The notes under the pieces: model-generated
What the model was told of the DNA's origin: nothing
Seen by the model: the letters and a program-made list of their open reading frames with translations, nothing else
The model's database searches: none
Origin: Pseudomonas sp. PIC25
GTDB taxonomy: Bacteria; Pseudomonadota; Gammaproteobacteria; Pseudomonadales; Pseudomonadaceae
NCBI RefSeq assembly: GCF_002286785.1
Contig: NZ_MUJY01000111.1
Coordinates: forward strand, 1-64,000
Length of the DNA stretch: 64,000 nt
Direction: 5' to 3'
Position numbers and translations under genes: made by a program
In this document: positions 16,516 through 26,639 of the stretch, piece by piece
How the letters are laid out: each line of letters starts with the position of its first letter
Position numbering within the stretch: position 1 is the first letter of the stretch

Positions 16516-18465
16516 TCACGCGCCAGTTGAGGTCGGGGAGATGGGAGAACTGTTGCGGTTGAGCAGGTTGCGCAGCTGATCTTTTTCCTCTGCGCTCAGT
16601 TCACTTTGACGTGCCTTGCGAAGCAGATGTTCAAGACTGCGCTCGCGCTGGCGAGCCGCAAGACTAGTTATAGTGTCGAAAAACTGTTGTTCAAGGTTGT
16701 CCGCCGAAATCAGCCATTCCTTTTCCGCCAGGGCGCGCAACAGGCGGCCCTGGTCGGTGCCGTGCCAGCGGGCGATGAGCTGCAGCGAGCGCATCCGGGG
16801 GTTCTTCTGCAGGGCTTCCAGCAGGGCGACCAGCAATTGGGCATAGGTGTCGTCTTCTGCCGCGAAGTGGCTGGCATCTTCGACCTTCTGCGCCAGCTCA
16901 GGATGATGCAGCAGGGTGCGTAGCGCGCTCAGATTGGGCGGCTCTACGCTGACGGCGGTTCGCGGAGCGCGGGGCTGGAAATCGCCTTGGCCTTTCTTGC
17001 TCCACTTCTTGCCGTCCGCTTTCCAGCTTCCCTTTTCTTTCGGTTTATGCTCGAAGGCGGGCTGCGGCGAGGGCGGTTCGTCGTAATCGCCATAGGTGGG
17101 AGCGGCTTCGTAATAGGCATCGTCGCCGAAATGGGCGTATTCGTCGGCTGGGTGGGCAGACGCTTGCGTATGCTGAGGCGACGGTTCGCCGCTCAGGCCG
17201 GTGATTTCCTTCAGGCGCTGGCGCATCAGAGCGCGCAGGTTGGCGCCCGGTATCCGCTCGATCAGCGGCGTGGCCAGGGTGGCCATGTGTGCCTTGCCCT
17301 CCAGGGAGCGCGGGTCGGCTTCTTCGGTCAATTGCTGGAAGAAGTACTCGGCGAGCGGCAGCGACTGTTGTTGAATCCTGGCGCGGAAGGCGTCGGTTCC
17401 CTCTGCGCGGACCAGGCTGTCCGGGTCTTCGCCTTCCGGCAGGAACAGGAAGCGCGCGCGGCGCCCGTCCTGCAGGCTCGGCAGGGTCGCTTCCAAGGCG
17501 CGCCAAGCGGCCTTGCGTCCAGCCTGGTCGCCGTCGAAGCAGAAAAGAATGCTCGGGACGAGGCGGAACAATCGCTTGACGTGTTCCTCGCTGGTGGCGG
17601 TGCCGAGGGTGGCGACGGCGTTGCGCAAGCCCTGCTGGGCAAGCGCGATGACGTCCATGTAGCCCTCGACCACCATCACCTCGTCGAGGTCGCGGTTGTT
17701 CTTGCGGGCTTCGTAGAGGCCGTAGAGTTCCTGCCCCTTGTGGAAAACCGGGGTTTCCGGCGAGTTCAGGTACTTCGGCTTATCGTCGCCGAGTACCCTG
17801 CCGCCGAAAGCGATGACGCGGCCGCGGCTGTCGCGGATCGGGAAGATCACACGGTCGCGGAAGCGGTCGTAGCGTTTGCCGGTCTCGGCATTCTCGATCA
17901 GCAGGCCGGCGTCGATCATGGCCTTCTGCTGGAGGGCATCGCCGCCAAGATGCTTGAGCAGGTTGTCCCAGCCGGGGGGCGCGAAGCCGAGGCCGAAGTC
18001 ACGTGCGATTTCGCCGGTCAGGCCGCGTCCCTTGAGGTAATCCACGGCGGCTTTGCGTGCCGGGTGGCTTTTCAGCGCCTGGCGGTAGAACTCGGCGGCG
18101 CTCGTGAGCAGGGGATAGAGCGGCGAATCGGTGGGTTGCCTTGGCATGTTGTTGCCGCGGCCCTCTTCGCGAGGGACATCCATGCCGGCGCGTTTGGCCA
18201 GTTCTTCGACCGCCTGGGGGAAGTCCAGGCGGTCGTGGTCCATGATGAAGCCGAGCGCGTTGCCGCCAGCGCCGCAGCCGAAACAGTAGTAGAACTGTTT
18301 GTCCGGGCTGACGCTGAACGAAGGGGTCTTTTCGTTGTGGAACGGGCAGCGCGCGGTGAAGTTCTTGCCGGCCTTCTTCAGTTGGATGCGCGAGCTGACC
18401 ACTTCGACGATGTCGGTGCGGTTCAGCAGGTCATCGATGAAGGATTGCGGGATCAGGCCGGCCAT
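16516..18465 (-). CDS. dnaG: DNA primase DnaG
   Basis: A 649-residue primase. The CHC2 zinc-binding domain is at about 40-65 (CPFHNEKTPSF ... YYCFGCG). The Toprim core has VVEGYMDVIALAQ and FCFDGDQAGRKA near 260-315, and a DnaB-interacting C-terminal domain follows a Pro/Lys-rich linker around residues 420-490. It synthesises RNA primers at the replication fork. It is followed by rpoD after a 67-base gap. Upstream lies an unusual 359-base gene-free gap where most relatives carry yqeY. Confidence 0.97.
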   Translation of the reverse strand: MAGLIPQSFIDDLLNRTDIVEVVSSRIQLKKAGKNFTARCPFHNEKTPSFSVSPDKQFYYCFGCGAGGNALGFIMDHDRLDFPQAVEELAKRAGMDVPREEGRGNNMPRQPTDSPLYPLLTSAAEFYRQALKSHPARKAAVDYLKGRGLTGEIARDFGLGFAPPGWDNLLKHLGGDALQQKAMIDAGLLIENAETGKRYDRFRDRVIFPIRDSRGRVIAFGGRVLGDDKPKYLNSPETPVFHKGQELYGLYEARKNNRDLDEVMVVEGYMDVIALAQQGLRNAVATLGTATSEEHVKRLFRLVPSILFCFDGDQAGRKAAWRALEATLPSLQDGRRARFLFLPEGEDPDSLVRAEGTDAFRARIQQQSLPLAEYFFQQLTEEADPRSLEGKAHMATLATPLIERIPGANLRALMRQRLKEITGLSGEPSPQHTQASAHPADEYAHFGDDAYYEAAPTYGDYDEPPSPQPAFEHKPKEKGSWKADGKKWSKKGQGDFQPRAPRTAVSVEPPNLSALRTLLHHPELAQKVEDASHFAAEDDTYAQLLVALLEALQKNPRMRSLQLIARWHGTDQGRLLRALAEKEWLISADNLEQQFFDTITSLAARQRERSLEHLLRKARQSELSAEEKDQLRNLLNRNSSPISPTSTGA

Positions 18466-18824
18466 GACGTTCTCGGTGGCTGCGAGTCGCCAGCATAATG
18501 CTGCCGCATCCGCCTGGACAGGTGGGCGATCACATACTGCCGAAGGCTTCGTCGTGCTGGCGTGGGTCTAACGATTTCGACAAGACCAGAAGCTATCTGG
18601 ATCGTAGCAGGTGCCGGCGTCGCTGGATCGCGGGTCCGCCGGGCCTGGAGTCATGCTGCTCGGAATTCGAGTCGGCATGCACGCCCCGTGCGACAGGAAC
18701 CGCTGTCTGGAGACCGGAATACATGAAGCATTCGCGGCGATGCGGTCGGGCGGGGCTGATGCGTGCAGTCTTGCCGGGTGCCCGGTTTGTGGCCGGGCGT
18801 GGCAGAACTGGCAGCGCCTGTAAC
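18466..18824. other. Gene-free gap between rpsU and dnaG, where yqeY is expected
   Basis: No frame on either strand reads as a known protein here. In many gammaproteobacteria, including P. aeruginosa as I recall (PA0578), a GatB/YqeY-domain gene of about 148 codons lies between rpsU and dnaG. I found no YqeY-like residues in the minus-strand translation. A hairpin GCCCGG/CCGGGC at 18780-18798 follows the rpsU stop but lacks a T-run. The rest presumably holds promoter sequence for dnaG-rpoD. Confidence 0.55.
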
Positions 18825-19040
18825 TTAGTACAGACGCTCGCGGCGGCGCTGCTCGCGCTGCACTTTCTTGGCGTGACGCTTGACGGCGGCGGCCGCTTTG
18901 CGCTTGCGCTCTGCAGTGGGCTTCTCGTAGAACTCGCGGCTGCGGACTTCGGCCAGAACGCCGGCTTTTTCGCAGGAGCGCTTGAAGCGACGCAGGGCTA
19001 CGTCGAAGGGTTCGTTCTCTTTAACTTTGACGGCGGGCAT
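18825..19040 (-). CDS. rpsU: 30S ribosomal protein S21
   Basis: A 71-residue, highly basic protein starting [19 protein letters not shown], with the [22 protein letters not shown] core diagnostic of bS21. It binds the 30S platform near the 3' end of 16S rRNA and helps start translation. It is the first gene of the leftward rpsU-dnaG-rpoD group and is divergent from tsaD, with about 200 bases of shared promoter region between them. Confidence 0.98.
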   Translation of the reverse strand: MPAVKVKENEPFDVALRRFKRSCEKAGVLAEVRSREFYEKPTAERKRKAAAAVKRHAKKVQREQRRRERLY

Positions 19041-19244
19041 CCAGGGCGTACCTTCACAATTGACCGGTGGTGAACGCGCTCCTGGCAATCGGCACGGGAG
19101 AGCGTCGGTTTTTAAGGGTTGCGGATGTTACCGCCTCGCGGCCCGGAATGCAAAGCCTCTGATCGAAAACCACTGGTCGCGGCGCCGGGGCGGCGATTAT
19201 CATGCGCGCCTTCGAATTTGCCCACCCTCTAAAGGCGCGAACCC

Positions 19245-20270
19245 ATGCTTGTATTGGGGTTGGAAACCTCCTGCGACGAAACCGGTGTTGCCCTCTACGA
19301 CAGCGAGCAGGGCCTGCTGGCCGACGCCCTGTTCAGTCAAATCGACCTGCACCGTATTTATGGCGGCGTGGTACCCGAACTGGCCTCGCGGGACCACGTG
19401 AAGCGCATGCTGCCGCTGATCCGCCAAGTGCTGGGGGAGTCCGGCCGTTCGTCGGGCGACATCGATGCCATCGCCTATACCGCCGGTCCCGGACTGGTCG
19501 GCGCATTGCTGGTCGGCGCCTCCTGCGCCCAGGCGCTGGCATTGGCCTGGGGCGTTCCGGCCGTCGGCGTCCATCATATGGAAGGGCATCTGCTGGCGCC
19601 GATGCTGGAAGAGCAGCCGCCGACCTTTCCTTTTGTCGCCCTGCTGGTTTCCGGCGGCCATACGCAGTTGGTACAAGTGGACGGCATTGGGCATTACCAG
19701 TTGCTCGGCGAGTCGGTGGACGATGCCGCCGGCGAGGCCTTCGACAAGACCGCCAAGCTGATCGGCCTGGGCTATCCCGGTGGGCCGGAGATCGCATGGC
19801 TGGCGCAGCAGGGGGCGCCGGGGCGCTTCGTCTTCCCACGGCCGATGACCGATCGTCCGGGGCTGGATTTCAGCTTTAGTGGCCTCAAGACCTTCGCCTT
19901 GAACACCTGGCAGCAATGCCGCGACGCCGGAGACGACGGCGAGCAAACCCGTTGCGACATCGCCCTGGCCTTCCAGCAGGCCGTGGTGGAGACTCTCACC
20001 ATCAAATGCCGTCGCGCCTTGAAGCAGACCGGCCTCAAGCGTTTGGTGATCGCCGGTGGTGTCAGTGCCAACCAGGCATTGCGACAGTCGCTGGAAAAGA
20101 TGCTCGGCGAGTTGAAGGGCCAGGTGTTCTATGCAAGGCCGCGTTTCTGTACCGATAACGGTGCGATGATCGCCTACGCGGGCTGTCAGCGGTTGCTGGC
20201 CGGCCAGCACGAGGGGCCGGAGATCAAGGTGCAGGCCCGTTGGCCGATGGAGAGCCTGCCGGCGATCTGA
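19245..20270 (+). CDS. tsaD: tRNA N6-adenosine threonylcarbamoyltransferase TsaD
   Basis: A 341-residue ASKHA-fold protein beginning [19 protein letters not shown], the TsaD/Gcp/Kae1 signature. The metal-binding HHMEGH is near residue 110, and the nucleotide-binding segments VSGGHTQL and GGVSANQAL are intact, with [10 protein letters not shown] at the end. With TsaB, TsaC and TsaE it makes t6A37 in ANN-decoding tRNAs. It is divergent from rpsU. Confidence 0.97.
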   Translation: MLVLGLETSCDETGVALYDSEQGLLADALFSQIDLHRIYGGVVPELASRDHVKRMLPLIRQVLGESGRSSGDIDAIAYTAGPGLVGALLVGASCAQALALAWGVPAVGVHHMEGHLLAPMLEEQPPTFPFVALLVSGGHTQLVQVDGIGHYQLLGESVDDAAGEAFDKTAKLIGLGYPGGPEIAWLAQQGAPGRFVFPRPMTDRPGLDFSFSGLKTFALNTWQQCRDAGDDGEQTRCDIALAFQQAVVETLTIKCRRALKQTGLKRLVIAGGVSANQALRQSLEKMLGELKGQVFYARPRFCTDNGAMIAYAGCQRLLAGQHEGPEIKVQARWPMESLPAI

Positions 20271-20285
20271 TCGCCTTCAAGAAAC

Positions 20286-20855
20286 TCAGAAATGCCGCTC
20301 GCGCCCGGCGAGGAGATCGCGCAGGTTGCCCCGGTGCCGCCAGACGATCAGCCCGGTCAACGCACACATCGGCAACAGGGCCGCGGGTTGCTGCCAAGCC
20401 AACAGGGGCAAGGTCAGCGGTGTGGCGATGAGTGCGGCGAGGGAGCTGGTACGGGTGAGAACGAAGGTCAGTAGCCAGGCGGCGAGGGCCAGCAGGGCGG
20501 CCGGTGGATACAGGCCGAGCAGCATGCCGGCGGCAGTGGCCACACCCTTGCCGCCACGGAAGCGGAAATACAGTGGATAGAGATGGCCGACCACTGCGGC
20601 CAGGCCGATCCAGGCCTGTTGTTGCAGAGGAAGGCCGGCCTGTTGTGCGACCAGCACGGGGAGCAGCCCCTTGAACAGGTCGCCCAGCAGAGTGAGGATG
20701 GCCATCTTCCGGCCTGCGACCCGTAGCATGTTGGTGGCGCCGGGGTTGCCCGAGCCACTGGCGCGCGGGTCCGGCCCGCCCATCAGGCGGCTGAGCAGGA
20801 TGGCGAAGGACAGTGAGCCGAGCAGGTAGGCGAGAATCGCCAACAGCCAGAACAT
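20286..20855 (-). CDS. plsY: Glycerol-3-phosphate acyltransferase PlsY
   Basis: A 189-residue integral membrane protein with about five hydrophobic helices and the PlsY signatures [12 protein letters not shown] (acyl-phosphate site) and [12 protein letters not shown]. It transfers an acyl group from acyl-phosphate to glycerol-3-phosphate, the first step in phospholipid synthesis. The start [14 protein letters not shown] was chosen because the longer frame overlaps the divergent folB gene and lacks hydrophobic sequence. It converges on tsaD. Confidence 0.95.
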   Translation of the reverse strand: MFWLLAILAYLLGSLSFAILLSRLMGGPDPRASGSGNPGATNMLRVAGRKMAILTLLGDLFKGLLPVLVAQQAGLPLQQQAWIGLAAVVGHLYPLYFRFRGGKGVATAAGMLLGLYPPAALLALAAWLLTFVLTRTSSLAALIATPLTLPLLAWQQPAALLPMCALTGLIVWRHRGNLRDLLAGRERHF

Positions 20856-20930
20856 GGGTATCCATTCCAGGGCGGTGACGCCCGATTCTAACGGGGCATG
20901 ACGCCCTTGTCGTGCCGCGGGGAGCAGTAC

Positions 20931-21284
20931 TTGGACAGAGTGTTTATCGAAGGGCTGGAAGTCGACACCGTGATCGGCGTGTATGACTGGGAGCGCGGTA
21001 TCCGCCAGTGCCTGCGTCTGGATTTGTCGATGGCCTGGGACAACCGGCCGGCCGCGGATGGTGACGACTTGAGCAAGGCTCTCGATTACGCGGCGGTGAC
21101 GGCGCGCATCCAGGCCTTCGCCGCCGAAGCGCATTTCCTGCTGGTGGAAACCTTCGCCGAGCGCCTGGCCGAGGTACTGATGACTGAGTTCGGGATTCCC
21201 GGCCTGCGTCTCAAATTGACCAAGCCGGGGGCTGTCCCGGCCGCCAGCGGTGTGGGCGTGGAGATCGTACGCGGATGTCTCTGA
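20931..21284 (+). CDS. folB: Dihydroneopterin aldolase FolB
   Basis: A 117-residue protein starting at TTG after GGGGAG, giving [21 protein letters not shown], typical of FolB. The catalytic Lys/Glu region is conserved ([18 protein letters not shown]). It converts dihydroneopterin to 6-hydroxymethyl-dihydropterin in folate synthesis. It overlaps folK by ten bases, so the two successive folate enzymes are translationally coupled. Confidence 0.94.
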   Translation: MDRVFIEGLEVDTVIGVYDWERGIRQCLRLDLSMAWDNRPAADGDDLSKALDYAAVTARIQAFAAEAHFLLVETFAERLAEVLMTEFGIPGLRLKLTKPGAVPAASGVGVEIVRGCL

Positions 21285-21817
21285 CCCAGGTCGTGCTCGG
21301 GCTCGGCAGCAACATCGAGCGCGAGGCTCATCTGACTGCCGGCCTGGATGCCCTGGCGGCGTTCCTGACCGATCTGCGCTGCTCGCCGGTGTTCGAAAGC
21401 CAGGCCGTGGGCATCAAGAGCGGTCCCTTCATCAATCTCGTGGTGTCGGCTTATACCGACCTGCCTTTGGGTGAGCTCGATCGGCGATTGAAGTTCATCG
21501 AGGCGGACAACGGCCGCTACGCCCCGGATCGCAAGGGGTTGCCGCTGGATATCGATGTCCTGCTCTACGACGATCTGGTCGGCAACTTCGATGGGTTGGT
21601 GCTGCCGCGGGCCGAGGTGCTGAAGAATGCCTTCGTGCTTTGGCCGCTGGCCTTGTTGATGCCGGAGTCTGTCCATCCGGGTGTTGGCAAGACCTTCGCC
21701 GAGCTGTGGCGGGAGGCCTCGATCGACCAGCGACTGTGGCCGGTGTCCTTCGTCTGGCGTGGCCGGGAGCTGACACCCGAGGCGTTGCTCCAGACCCTGT
21801 CTTCCGTCGAGGAATAG
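21275..21817 (+). CDS. folK: 2-amino-4-hydroxy-6-hydroxymethyldihydropteridine pyrophosphokinase FolK
   Basis: A 180-residue HPPK with [12 protein letters not shown] at the N-terminus, the Mg/ATP site DIDVLLYDD, and [16 protein letters not shown]. It pyrophosphorylates the FolB product. It overlaps folB by ten bases and converges on cca, whose stop is ten bases away. In P. aeruginosa this locus carries the second, shorter folK-type gene (PA0583); this assignment is by position. Confidence 0.9.
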   Translation: MSLTQVVLGLGSNIEREAHLTAGLDALAAFLTDLRCSPVFESQAVGIKSGPFINLVVSAYTDLPLGELDRRLKFIEADNGRYAPDRKGLPLDIDVLLYDDLVGNFDGLVLPRAEVLKNAFVLWPLALLMPESVHPGVGKTFAELWREASIDQRLWPVSFVWRGRELTPEALLQTLSSVEE

Positions 21818-21827
21818 GCTTGGCGCC

Positions 21828-23063
21828 CTATTCCTCCGCTACCTGGCCGGCCTTGTAGGTCTTGAGTGCGTTCAGGCGTTCCCGCCTCAAAGCCTCGCCC
21901 AATTCGGCACCCTGCAATCCCCTTTCCAACAAGGGTTTCACCGATACAGCCCGCGCCGCATCCGCAGCTCCCCGAAGATAGGGCGCCTGGGGGTAGTCGC
22001 GCTGCTCCAGTCCGCGCCGGCCACGGGCGTCCATTTCGCAGGCGGCGATGAACTCTTCGAAGCGCTGCGGGCGACGGTAGATATCGAAATGCTGCAGTAG
22101 CTCCAGCAGGGTATTCGGGCGCAACTCCAGGGCCCGGTGGCCATGGGTGTGGTATTCGCCGACCAGCACGGCCAGTTCCTGGCAGTCGCGAGGCGCCTTG
22201 CAGCGTGCGTTCACCGCTTCGATCAAGGGACGACCGTTGTGCTCGTGGCCGATATGGCGGGGCCACTCGTTTTCCGGGGTCGTGCCTTTTCCGACGTCGT
22301 GCAGCAGGCAAGCCCAGCGCACGGTCAACGGTTGTTCGCGCTCGGCGCACAGGCGCAGGACGCGGAGGATGTGGTCGCCGGTGTCGATTTCAGGGTGATG
22401 GGCAGCCGGTTGCGGCACGCCGAACAGGGCGTCGACCTCTGGCAGCAACTCTGCCAAGGCACCGCACCCGTGCAGCACGCTGACGAAGACATCGGGGCGT
22501 GGCTCCATCAGGGCGCGGGAGATTTCCTTCCAGGCACGCTCCGCCGTCAGGTCCTTGAGTTCGCCGGATTGGCTGAGCTGGCGCATCAGAGCCTGGGTCT
22601 CGTCGGCGACACGAAAGCCCAGCGGCGCATAACGGGCAGCGAAGCGGGCGACACGCAGCACGCGCAGCGGGTCTTCGGCGAAGGCAGGGGAAACGTGGCG
22701 CAGTAGGCGGTCCTGGAGATCGCGCTGCCCGCCATAGGGATCGATGACTCGGCCCTGCTCGTCCTCGGCCATGGCGTTGATGGTGAGGTCGCGGCGGATG
22801 AGGTCGTCTTCCAAGGTGACGTCCGGGCTGGCGTAGAAGGTGAAGCCGCCGTAGCCGCGTCCGCTTTTTCGCTCGGTGCGCGCCAGGGCGTATTCATCGC
22901 CGGTCTCGGGATGCAGGAAGACCGGGAAGTCCGCGCCGACCGGGCGGAAGCCTTTCGCTTGCATTTCTTCGGCGCTGGCGCCGACCACGACCCAGTCGAC
23001 TTCGGTGACGGGCCGGCCCAACAAGCGATCGCGTACCGCACCGCCTACTTTGTAGATCTGCAT
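21828..23063 (-). CDS. cca: CCA tRNA nucleotidyltransferase (multifunctional, HD domain)
   Basis: A 411-residue class II nucleotidyltransferase starting [16 protein letters not shown] after GGAGGT. It has the GGAVRD loop, the metal pair in [19 protein letters not shown], and an HD phosphohydrolase domain with HDVGKG near residue 255. It adds or repairs CCA on tRNA 3' ends and the HD part has phosphatase activity in gammaproteobacteria. Its tRNA neighbour here already encodes CCA, so the repair role dominates for that one. Confidence 0.96.
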   Translation of the reverse strand: MQIYKVGGAVRDRLLGRPVTEVDWVVVGASAEEMQAKGFRPVGADFPVFLHPETGDEYALARTERKSGRGYGGFTFYASPDVTLEDDLIRRDLTINAMAEDEQGRVIDPYGGQRDLQDRLLRHVSPAFAEDPLRVLRVARFAARYAPLGFRVADETQALMRQLSQSGELKDLTAERAWKEISRALMEPRPDVFVSVLHGCGALAELLPEVDALFGVPQPAAHHPEIDTGDHILRVLRLCAEREQPLTVRWACLLHDVGKGTTPENEWPRHIGHEHNGRPLIEAVNARCKAPRDCQELAVLVGEYHTHGHRALELRPNTLLELLQHFDIYRRPQRFEEFIAACEMDARGRRGLEQRDYPQAPYLRGAADAARAVSVKPLLERGLQGAELGEALRRERLNALKTYKAGQVAEE

Positions 23064-23125
23064 GTTTACCTCCAATCGGCACAGGATACCGACTGGAGCA
23101 CTGGGCGTCGCGGCGGTTTATGGGC

Positions 23126-23635
23126 TCAGCGTGCGGCCGGCAGGCGCTGGAGCAGTGCCTCGACGGCGTCTTCGAGGCGTTCGGAGCTGGTTCGGGAGGG
23201 GCTCAGGCCAGTGCTGACGAGCCCTTCCCATAGAGAGCGGCCGTCGGGATCGGTCAGGCGAACGCGAAGCGTGCCGGTTTCGTCACGCAGGCGATGGATG
23301 GCGAGATAAGGGCCGAGGGTATCGGGCGGCGGCACGTCGACCCGGAATTCCAGCGGTGCGTCGTTCGCGGCCAGCCAGTAATAGATGTGCATCTGTGGCG
23401 CCGGGCTTTCCCGGTAGCCGCGCGCAGCCAAGCCTTGGCGCAGCGAGGTCGCGAGCTGAATGTAGTCGTCGCCGAACGGCAGTTCGCCCTGTACGGCCAG
23501 ATCAGGCGGTATCAGCCGGTAATCCCGTAACTCGCCCAGGTCCTCGGCGGCCGGCTGCACCAGGTGAACTTGCGGTAACTGGCGAGTGCAGGTGGCGAGT
23601 GCGAGGCACAGCAACAGCACGAGAAACAGACGCAT
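23126..23635 (-). CDS. Probable lipoprotein of unknown function
   Basis: A 169-residue protein starting MRLFLVLLLCLALATC. The hydrophobic start followed by LATC suggests a lipobox with the modified cysteine at residue 16, though Thr at -1 is unusual. The mature part (LPQVHLVQPAAEDLG, VRLTDPDGRSLWEG) is a beta-rich domain like the DUF4136-type lipoproteins; the ending carries a predicted helix. It lies between cca and spoVR on the same strand, equivalent to PA0585. Function unknown. Confidence 0.72.
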   Translation of the reverse strand: MRLFLVLLLCLALATCTRQLPQVHLVQPAAEDLGELRDYRLIPPDLAVQGELPFGDDYIQLATSLRQGLAARGYRESPAPQMHIYYWLAANDAPLEFRVDVPPPDTLGPYLAIHRLRDETGTLRVRLTDPDGRSLWEGLVSTGLSPSRTSSERLEDAVEALLQRLPAAR

Positions 23636-23696
23636 GGACAGGGCTCGGAAGGGCGTTCCCGACATGCTCCGTGGCTATCCGGCGCGGGTCAACCGA

Positions 23697-25262
23697 TCAA
23701 ATGGGCGGGATTGCCAGGTCGAGCCGGGGATAGTCGCCCTCGTTGTCACGGTCGCCCTTTGGTGGGACATGCTGGACGCCGACCACTTGGTCGCCCTGCA
23801 GGGTTTCCAGGTGTACGTCGAAGCCCCACAGCCGATGCAGGTGTTTGAGCACGTCTTCGGTGGAATCGCCCAGCGGTTTGCGATCGTGTTGCTGGTGACG
23901 CAGGGTAAGCGAGCGATCGCCGCGGCGATCCACGCTCCAGATTTGCACGTTGGGCTCCCGATTGCCGAGGTTGTATTGCGACGCCAGCAGTTCGCGGATC
24001 GTGCGGTAGCCGCTTTCGTCGTGGATGGCCGACACTAGCAGTTCGTCCTTCTGGTCGTCGTCGAGGATGCTGAACAGCTTGAGATCGCGGATGACCTTGG
24101 GCGAGAGGAATTGCAGGATGAAGCTCTCGTCCTTGAAACTCTTCATGGCGAACTTGAGGGTGGACAGCCAGTCGCTGCCGGCGATGTCCGGGAACCAGCG
24201 CTTGTCTTCCTCGGTCGGGGCTTCGCAGATGCGGCGAATGTCGCGGTACATGGCGAAGCCCAGGGTGTAGGGGTTGATACCACTGTAATAGGGGCTATCG
24301 AACGACGGCTGATAGATGACGCTGGTGTGGTACTGCAGGAACTCCATCATGAAGCCATCGGTGACCAGGCCTTCGTCGTACAGGTCGTTGAGCAGGGTGT
24401 AGTGCCAGAAGGTGGCCCAGCCTTCGTTCATCACCTGGGTCTGGCGCTGCGGATAGAAGTACTGGGCGATCTTGCGCACAATGCGCACGACCTCGCGCTG
24501 CCAGGGTTCCAGCAACGGGGCGTGCTTCTCGATGAAATACAGGATGTTTTCCTGCGGTTCGGCGGGGAAGCGCTTGTCGTCGCGCTCGCGGTGCTTGCCG
24601 GAGCTTTTCGGGATGGTGCGCCACAGATCGTTTATCTGCTTCTGCAGGTGTTCCTCGCGGTCCTTCTGCCGCCGCTTCTCTTCTTCGGCGGAGATGGGGT
24701 AGGGGCGTTTGTAGCGGTCGACGCCGTAGTTCATCAGGGCGTGGCAGGAGTCCAGCAGGTCTTCCACCGCGTCGATGCCGTGGCGTTCCTCGCACTGCAT
24801 GATGTACTGCTTGGCGAACACCAGATAATCGATGATCGAGCTGGCATCGGTCCAGGTGCGGAACAGGTAGTTGCCCTTGAAGAAACTGTTGTGGCCATAA
24901 CAGGCGTGGGCGACCACCAGTGCCTGCATGCACATGGTGTTTTCTTCCATCAGGTAGGCGATGCAGGGATCGGAGTTGATCACGATTTCGTAGGCCAAAC
25001 CCATCTGCCCGCGGCTGTAGGACTTCTCCGTGCTGAGGAAGTGCTTGCCGTAGGACCAGTGGTGATAGCCGATGGGCATCCCGACCGATGCGTAGGCGTC
25101 CATCATCTGTTCGGCGGTGATGACTTCGATCTGGTTCGGATAGGTGTCCAGCGCATAGCGCTCGGCGATGCGGCTGATCTCGCGGTCGTAGGCGCGGATC
25201 AGCTCGAACGTCCATTCCGAACCGGTGGAGAGCGGCTGGCTTCTCTTTTCACGGGGACTCAT
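23697..25262 (-). CDS. SpoVR family protein
   Basis: A 521-residue soluble protein of the SpoVR/YcgB family, with [28 protein letters not shown] near residue 110 and SYGKHFL. The start ATG overlaps the yeaH-like stop (ACATGA) and has GGAGG upstream, so translation is coupled. In Pseudomonas and enterobacteria spoVR-yeaH-prkA are co-expressed under general stress control. The biochemical role is not established. Confidence 0.92.
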   Translation of the reverse strand: MSPREKRSQPLSTGSEWTFELIRAYDREISRIAERYALDTYPNQIEVITAEQMMDAYASVGMPIGYHHWSYGKHFLSTEKSYSRGQMGLAYEIVINSDPCIAYLMEENTMCMQALVVAHACYGHNSFFKGNYLFRTWTDASSIIDYLVFAKQYIMQCEERHGIDAVEDLLDSCHALMNYGVDRYKRPYPISAEEEKRRQKDREEHLQKQINDLWRTIPKSSGKHRERDDKRFPAEPQENILYFIEKHAPLLEPWQREVVRIVRKIAQYFYPQRQTQVMNEGWATFWHYTLLNDLYDEGLVTDGFMMEFLQYHTSVIYQPSFDSPYYSGINPYTLGFAMYRDIRRICEAPTEEDKRWFPDIAGSDWLSTLKFAMKSFKDESFILQFLSPKVIRDLKLFSILDDDQKDELLVSAIHDESGYRTIRELLASQYNLGNREPNVQIWSVDRRGDRSLTLRHQQHDRKPLGDSTEDVLKHLHRLWGFDVHLETLQGDQVVGVQHVPPKGDRDNEGDYPRLDLAIPPI

Positions 25263-26530
25263 GTGGTCATCCTCCGCTGGAACAGTTCGCGGAACACCGG
25301 GTAGATGTCCGCCGCCGAGACGATCTGCTGCTGGGCAAAGGTGTCGGCAAAGGCCTCGCGGACTTGCTCGTATTCGAACCACAGCGCCTGGTGCTCGCGC
25401 GGAGTGATCTCGACGTAGGTGTAGTACTGCACGAACGGCATGATCTGCTTGACCAGAATATCGCGACAGATGGGCGAGTCGTCATTCCAGTTGTCGCCGT
25501 CCGACGCCTGGGCGGCATAGATGTTCCATTCGTTGATCGGATAGCGCTCGGCCATGATCTCCTGCATCAGCTTGAGCGCGCTGGAGACGATGGTCCCGCC
25601 GGTTTCCCGGGAATAGAAGAACTCCTCCTCGTCCACCTCGCGGGCGCTGGTGTGATGGCGGATGAACACCACTTCGATCTTGTCGTAGTTCCGCTTGAGG
25701 AACAGGTAGAGCAGGATGAAGAAGCGCTTGGCGATGTCCTTGGTCGCCTGGGTCATGGAGCCGGAAACGTCCATCAGGCAGAACATCACTGCCTTGGAGC
25801 TGGGGTTCGGCTGCTTGGTCAGCAAGTTGTACTTGAGGTCGAAGGTATCGAGGAAGGGAATCCGCTCGATTCGCGCTCGAAGGCGGGATATCTCCGACTC
25901 CATGCGCTGAATATCGCCGATATTGTCGGGTTCTTCGCGCTTCAGTCGATCCAGTTCCACCAGCGCCACGCGCAGCTTGGCACGGCTGCTGCCGGACAGC
26001 GCGATCCGCCGGGCGTGGGCGGAACGCAGCGTGCGGACGATGTTGATCCGCGAAGGGTTGCCTTCGTTGCTGATCCCGGCACGGACGGTCTTGAAGGTGT
26101 CGGTCCCGGTCAGGTGCCGCTTGACCAGGTTGGGCAGCTCCAAGTCCTCGAACATGAAGTCGAGGAACTCTTCCTGGGTAATCTGAAAGACGAAGTCGTC
26201 CATGCCTTCGCCGGTATTGCTCGCCTTGCCGGCGCCGCGTCCACCGCCGCCCCCTGACGGGCGGGGGATCCGCTCGCCGGTGGTGAATTCCTTGTTGCCG
26301 GGATGGACGATGGTCTGCTTGCCGCCCCGGCCATGGTGAAGAATGGGCTCGTCGATGTCGCGCCCGGGAATACTGATCTGCTCGCCGTGCTCCATGTCGG
26401 TAATGGAGCGCCGGCTGACGGCCTCCTCCACGGCCTTCTTGATGTGTTCGCGGTACCGCCGCAGGAAGCGCTGGCGGTTCACCGTGCTCTTGTTCTTGCC
26501 GTTCAGGCGTCGGTCGATCACATAGCTCAT
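25259..26530 (-). CDS. YeaH/YhbH family protein with von Willebrand A-like domain
   Basis: A 423-residue member of the YeaH/YhbH family. The N-terminus is basic ([21 protein letters not shown]); a Gly-rich linker [10 protein letters not shown] lies near residue 95; and the C-terminal half holds a VWA-like metal-binding motif, [13 protein letters not shown] near residue 255. The partner pair PrkA and YeaH functions in nitrogen/stress responses in E. coli. It overlaps spoVR by four bases and follows prkA after a hairpin spacer. Confidence 0.92.
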   Translation of the reverse strand: MSYVIDRRLNGKNKSTVNRQRFLRRYREHIKKAVEEAVSRRSITDMEHGEQISIPGRDIDEPILHHGRGGKQTIVHPGNKEFTTGERIPRPSGGGGGRGAGKASNTGEGMDDFVFQITQEEFLDFMFEDLELPNLVKRHLTGTDTFKTVRAGISNEGNPSRINIVRTLRSAHARRIALSGSSRAKLRVALVELDRLKREEPDNIGDIQRMESEISRLRARIERIPFLDTFDLKYNLLTKQPNPSSKAVMFCLMDVSGSMTQATKDIAKRFFILLYLFLKRNYDKIEVVFIRHHTSAREVDEEEFFYSRETGGTIVSSALKLMQEIMAERYPINEWNIYAAQASDGDNWNDDSPICRDILVKQIMPFVQYYTYVEITPREHQALWFEYEQVREAFADTFAQQQIVSAADIYPVFRELFQRRMTT

Positions 26531-26569
26531 AGCCCCTCCGTGGCAGCTTCAAGCCACAAGTCACACGCC

Positions 26570-26611
26570 GCAAGCAAGAGCGAGGCCGTGAGCGCACTCG
26601 TTCTTGCTTGC
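26570..26611. repeat. Palindromic element between prkA and yeaH
   Basis: Inverted arms GCAAGCAAGA(g)CGAG and CTCG(t)TCTTGCTTGC enclose 12 bases, within a 109-base spacer rich in GCAAGC/CTTGCGGC words. This resembles the short palindromic repeats common in Pseudomonas intergenic regions and may stabilise or attenuate the prkA transcript. It is in the middle of an otherwise co-directional cluster. Confidence 0.65.
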
Positions 26612-26639
26612 CGCCTGCCGCTTGTCGCTTGCGGCTGCG

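Noticed and set aside
24111-25304. 397-codon plus-strand frame antisense to spoVR
   Set aside because: Shadow of a conserved gene with coupled start; composition is typical of mirror frames.
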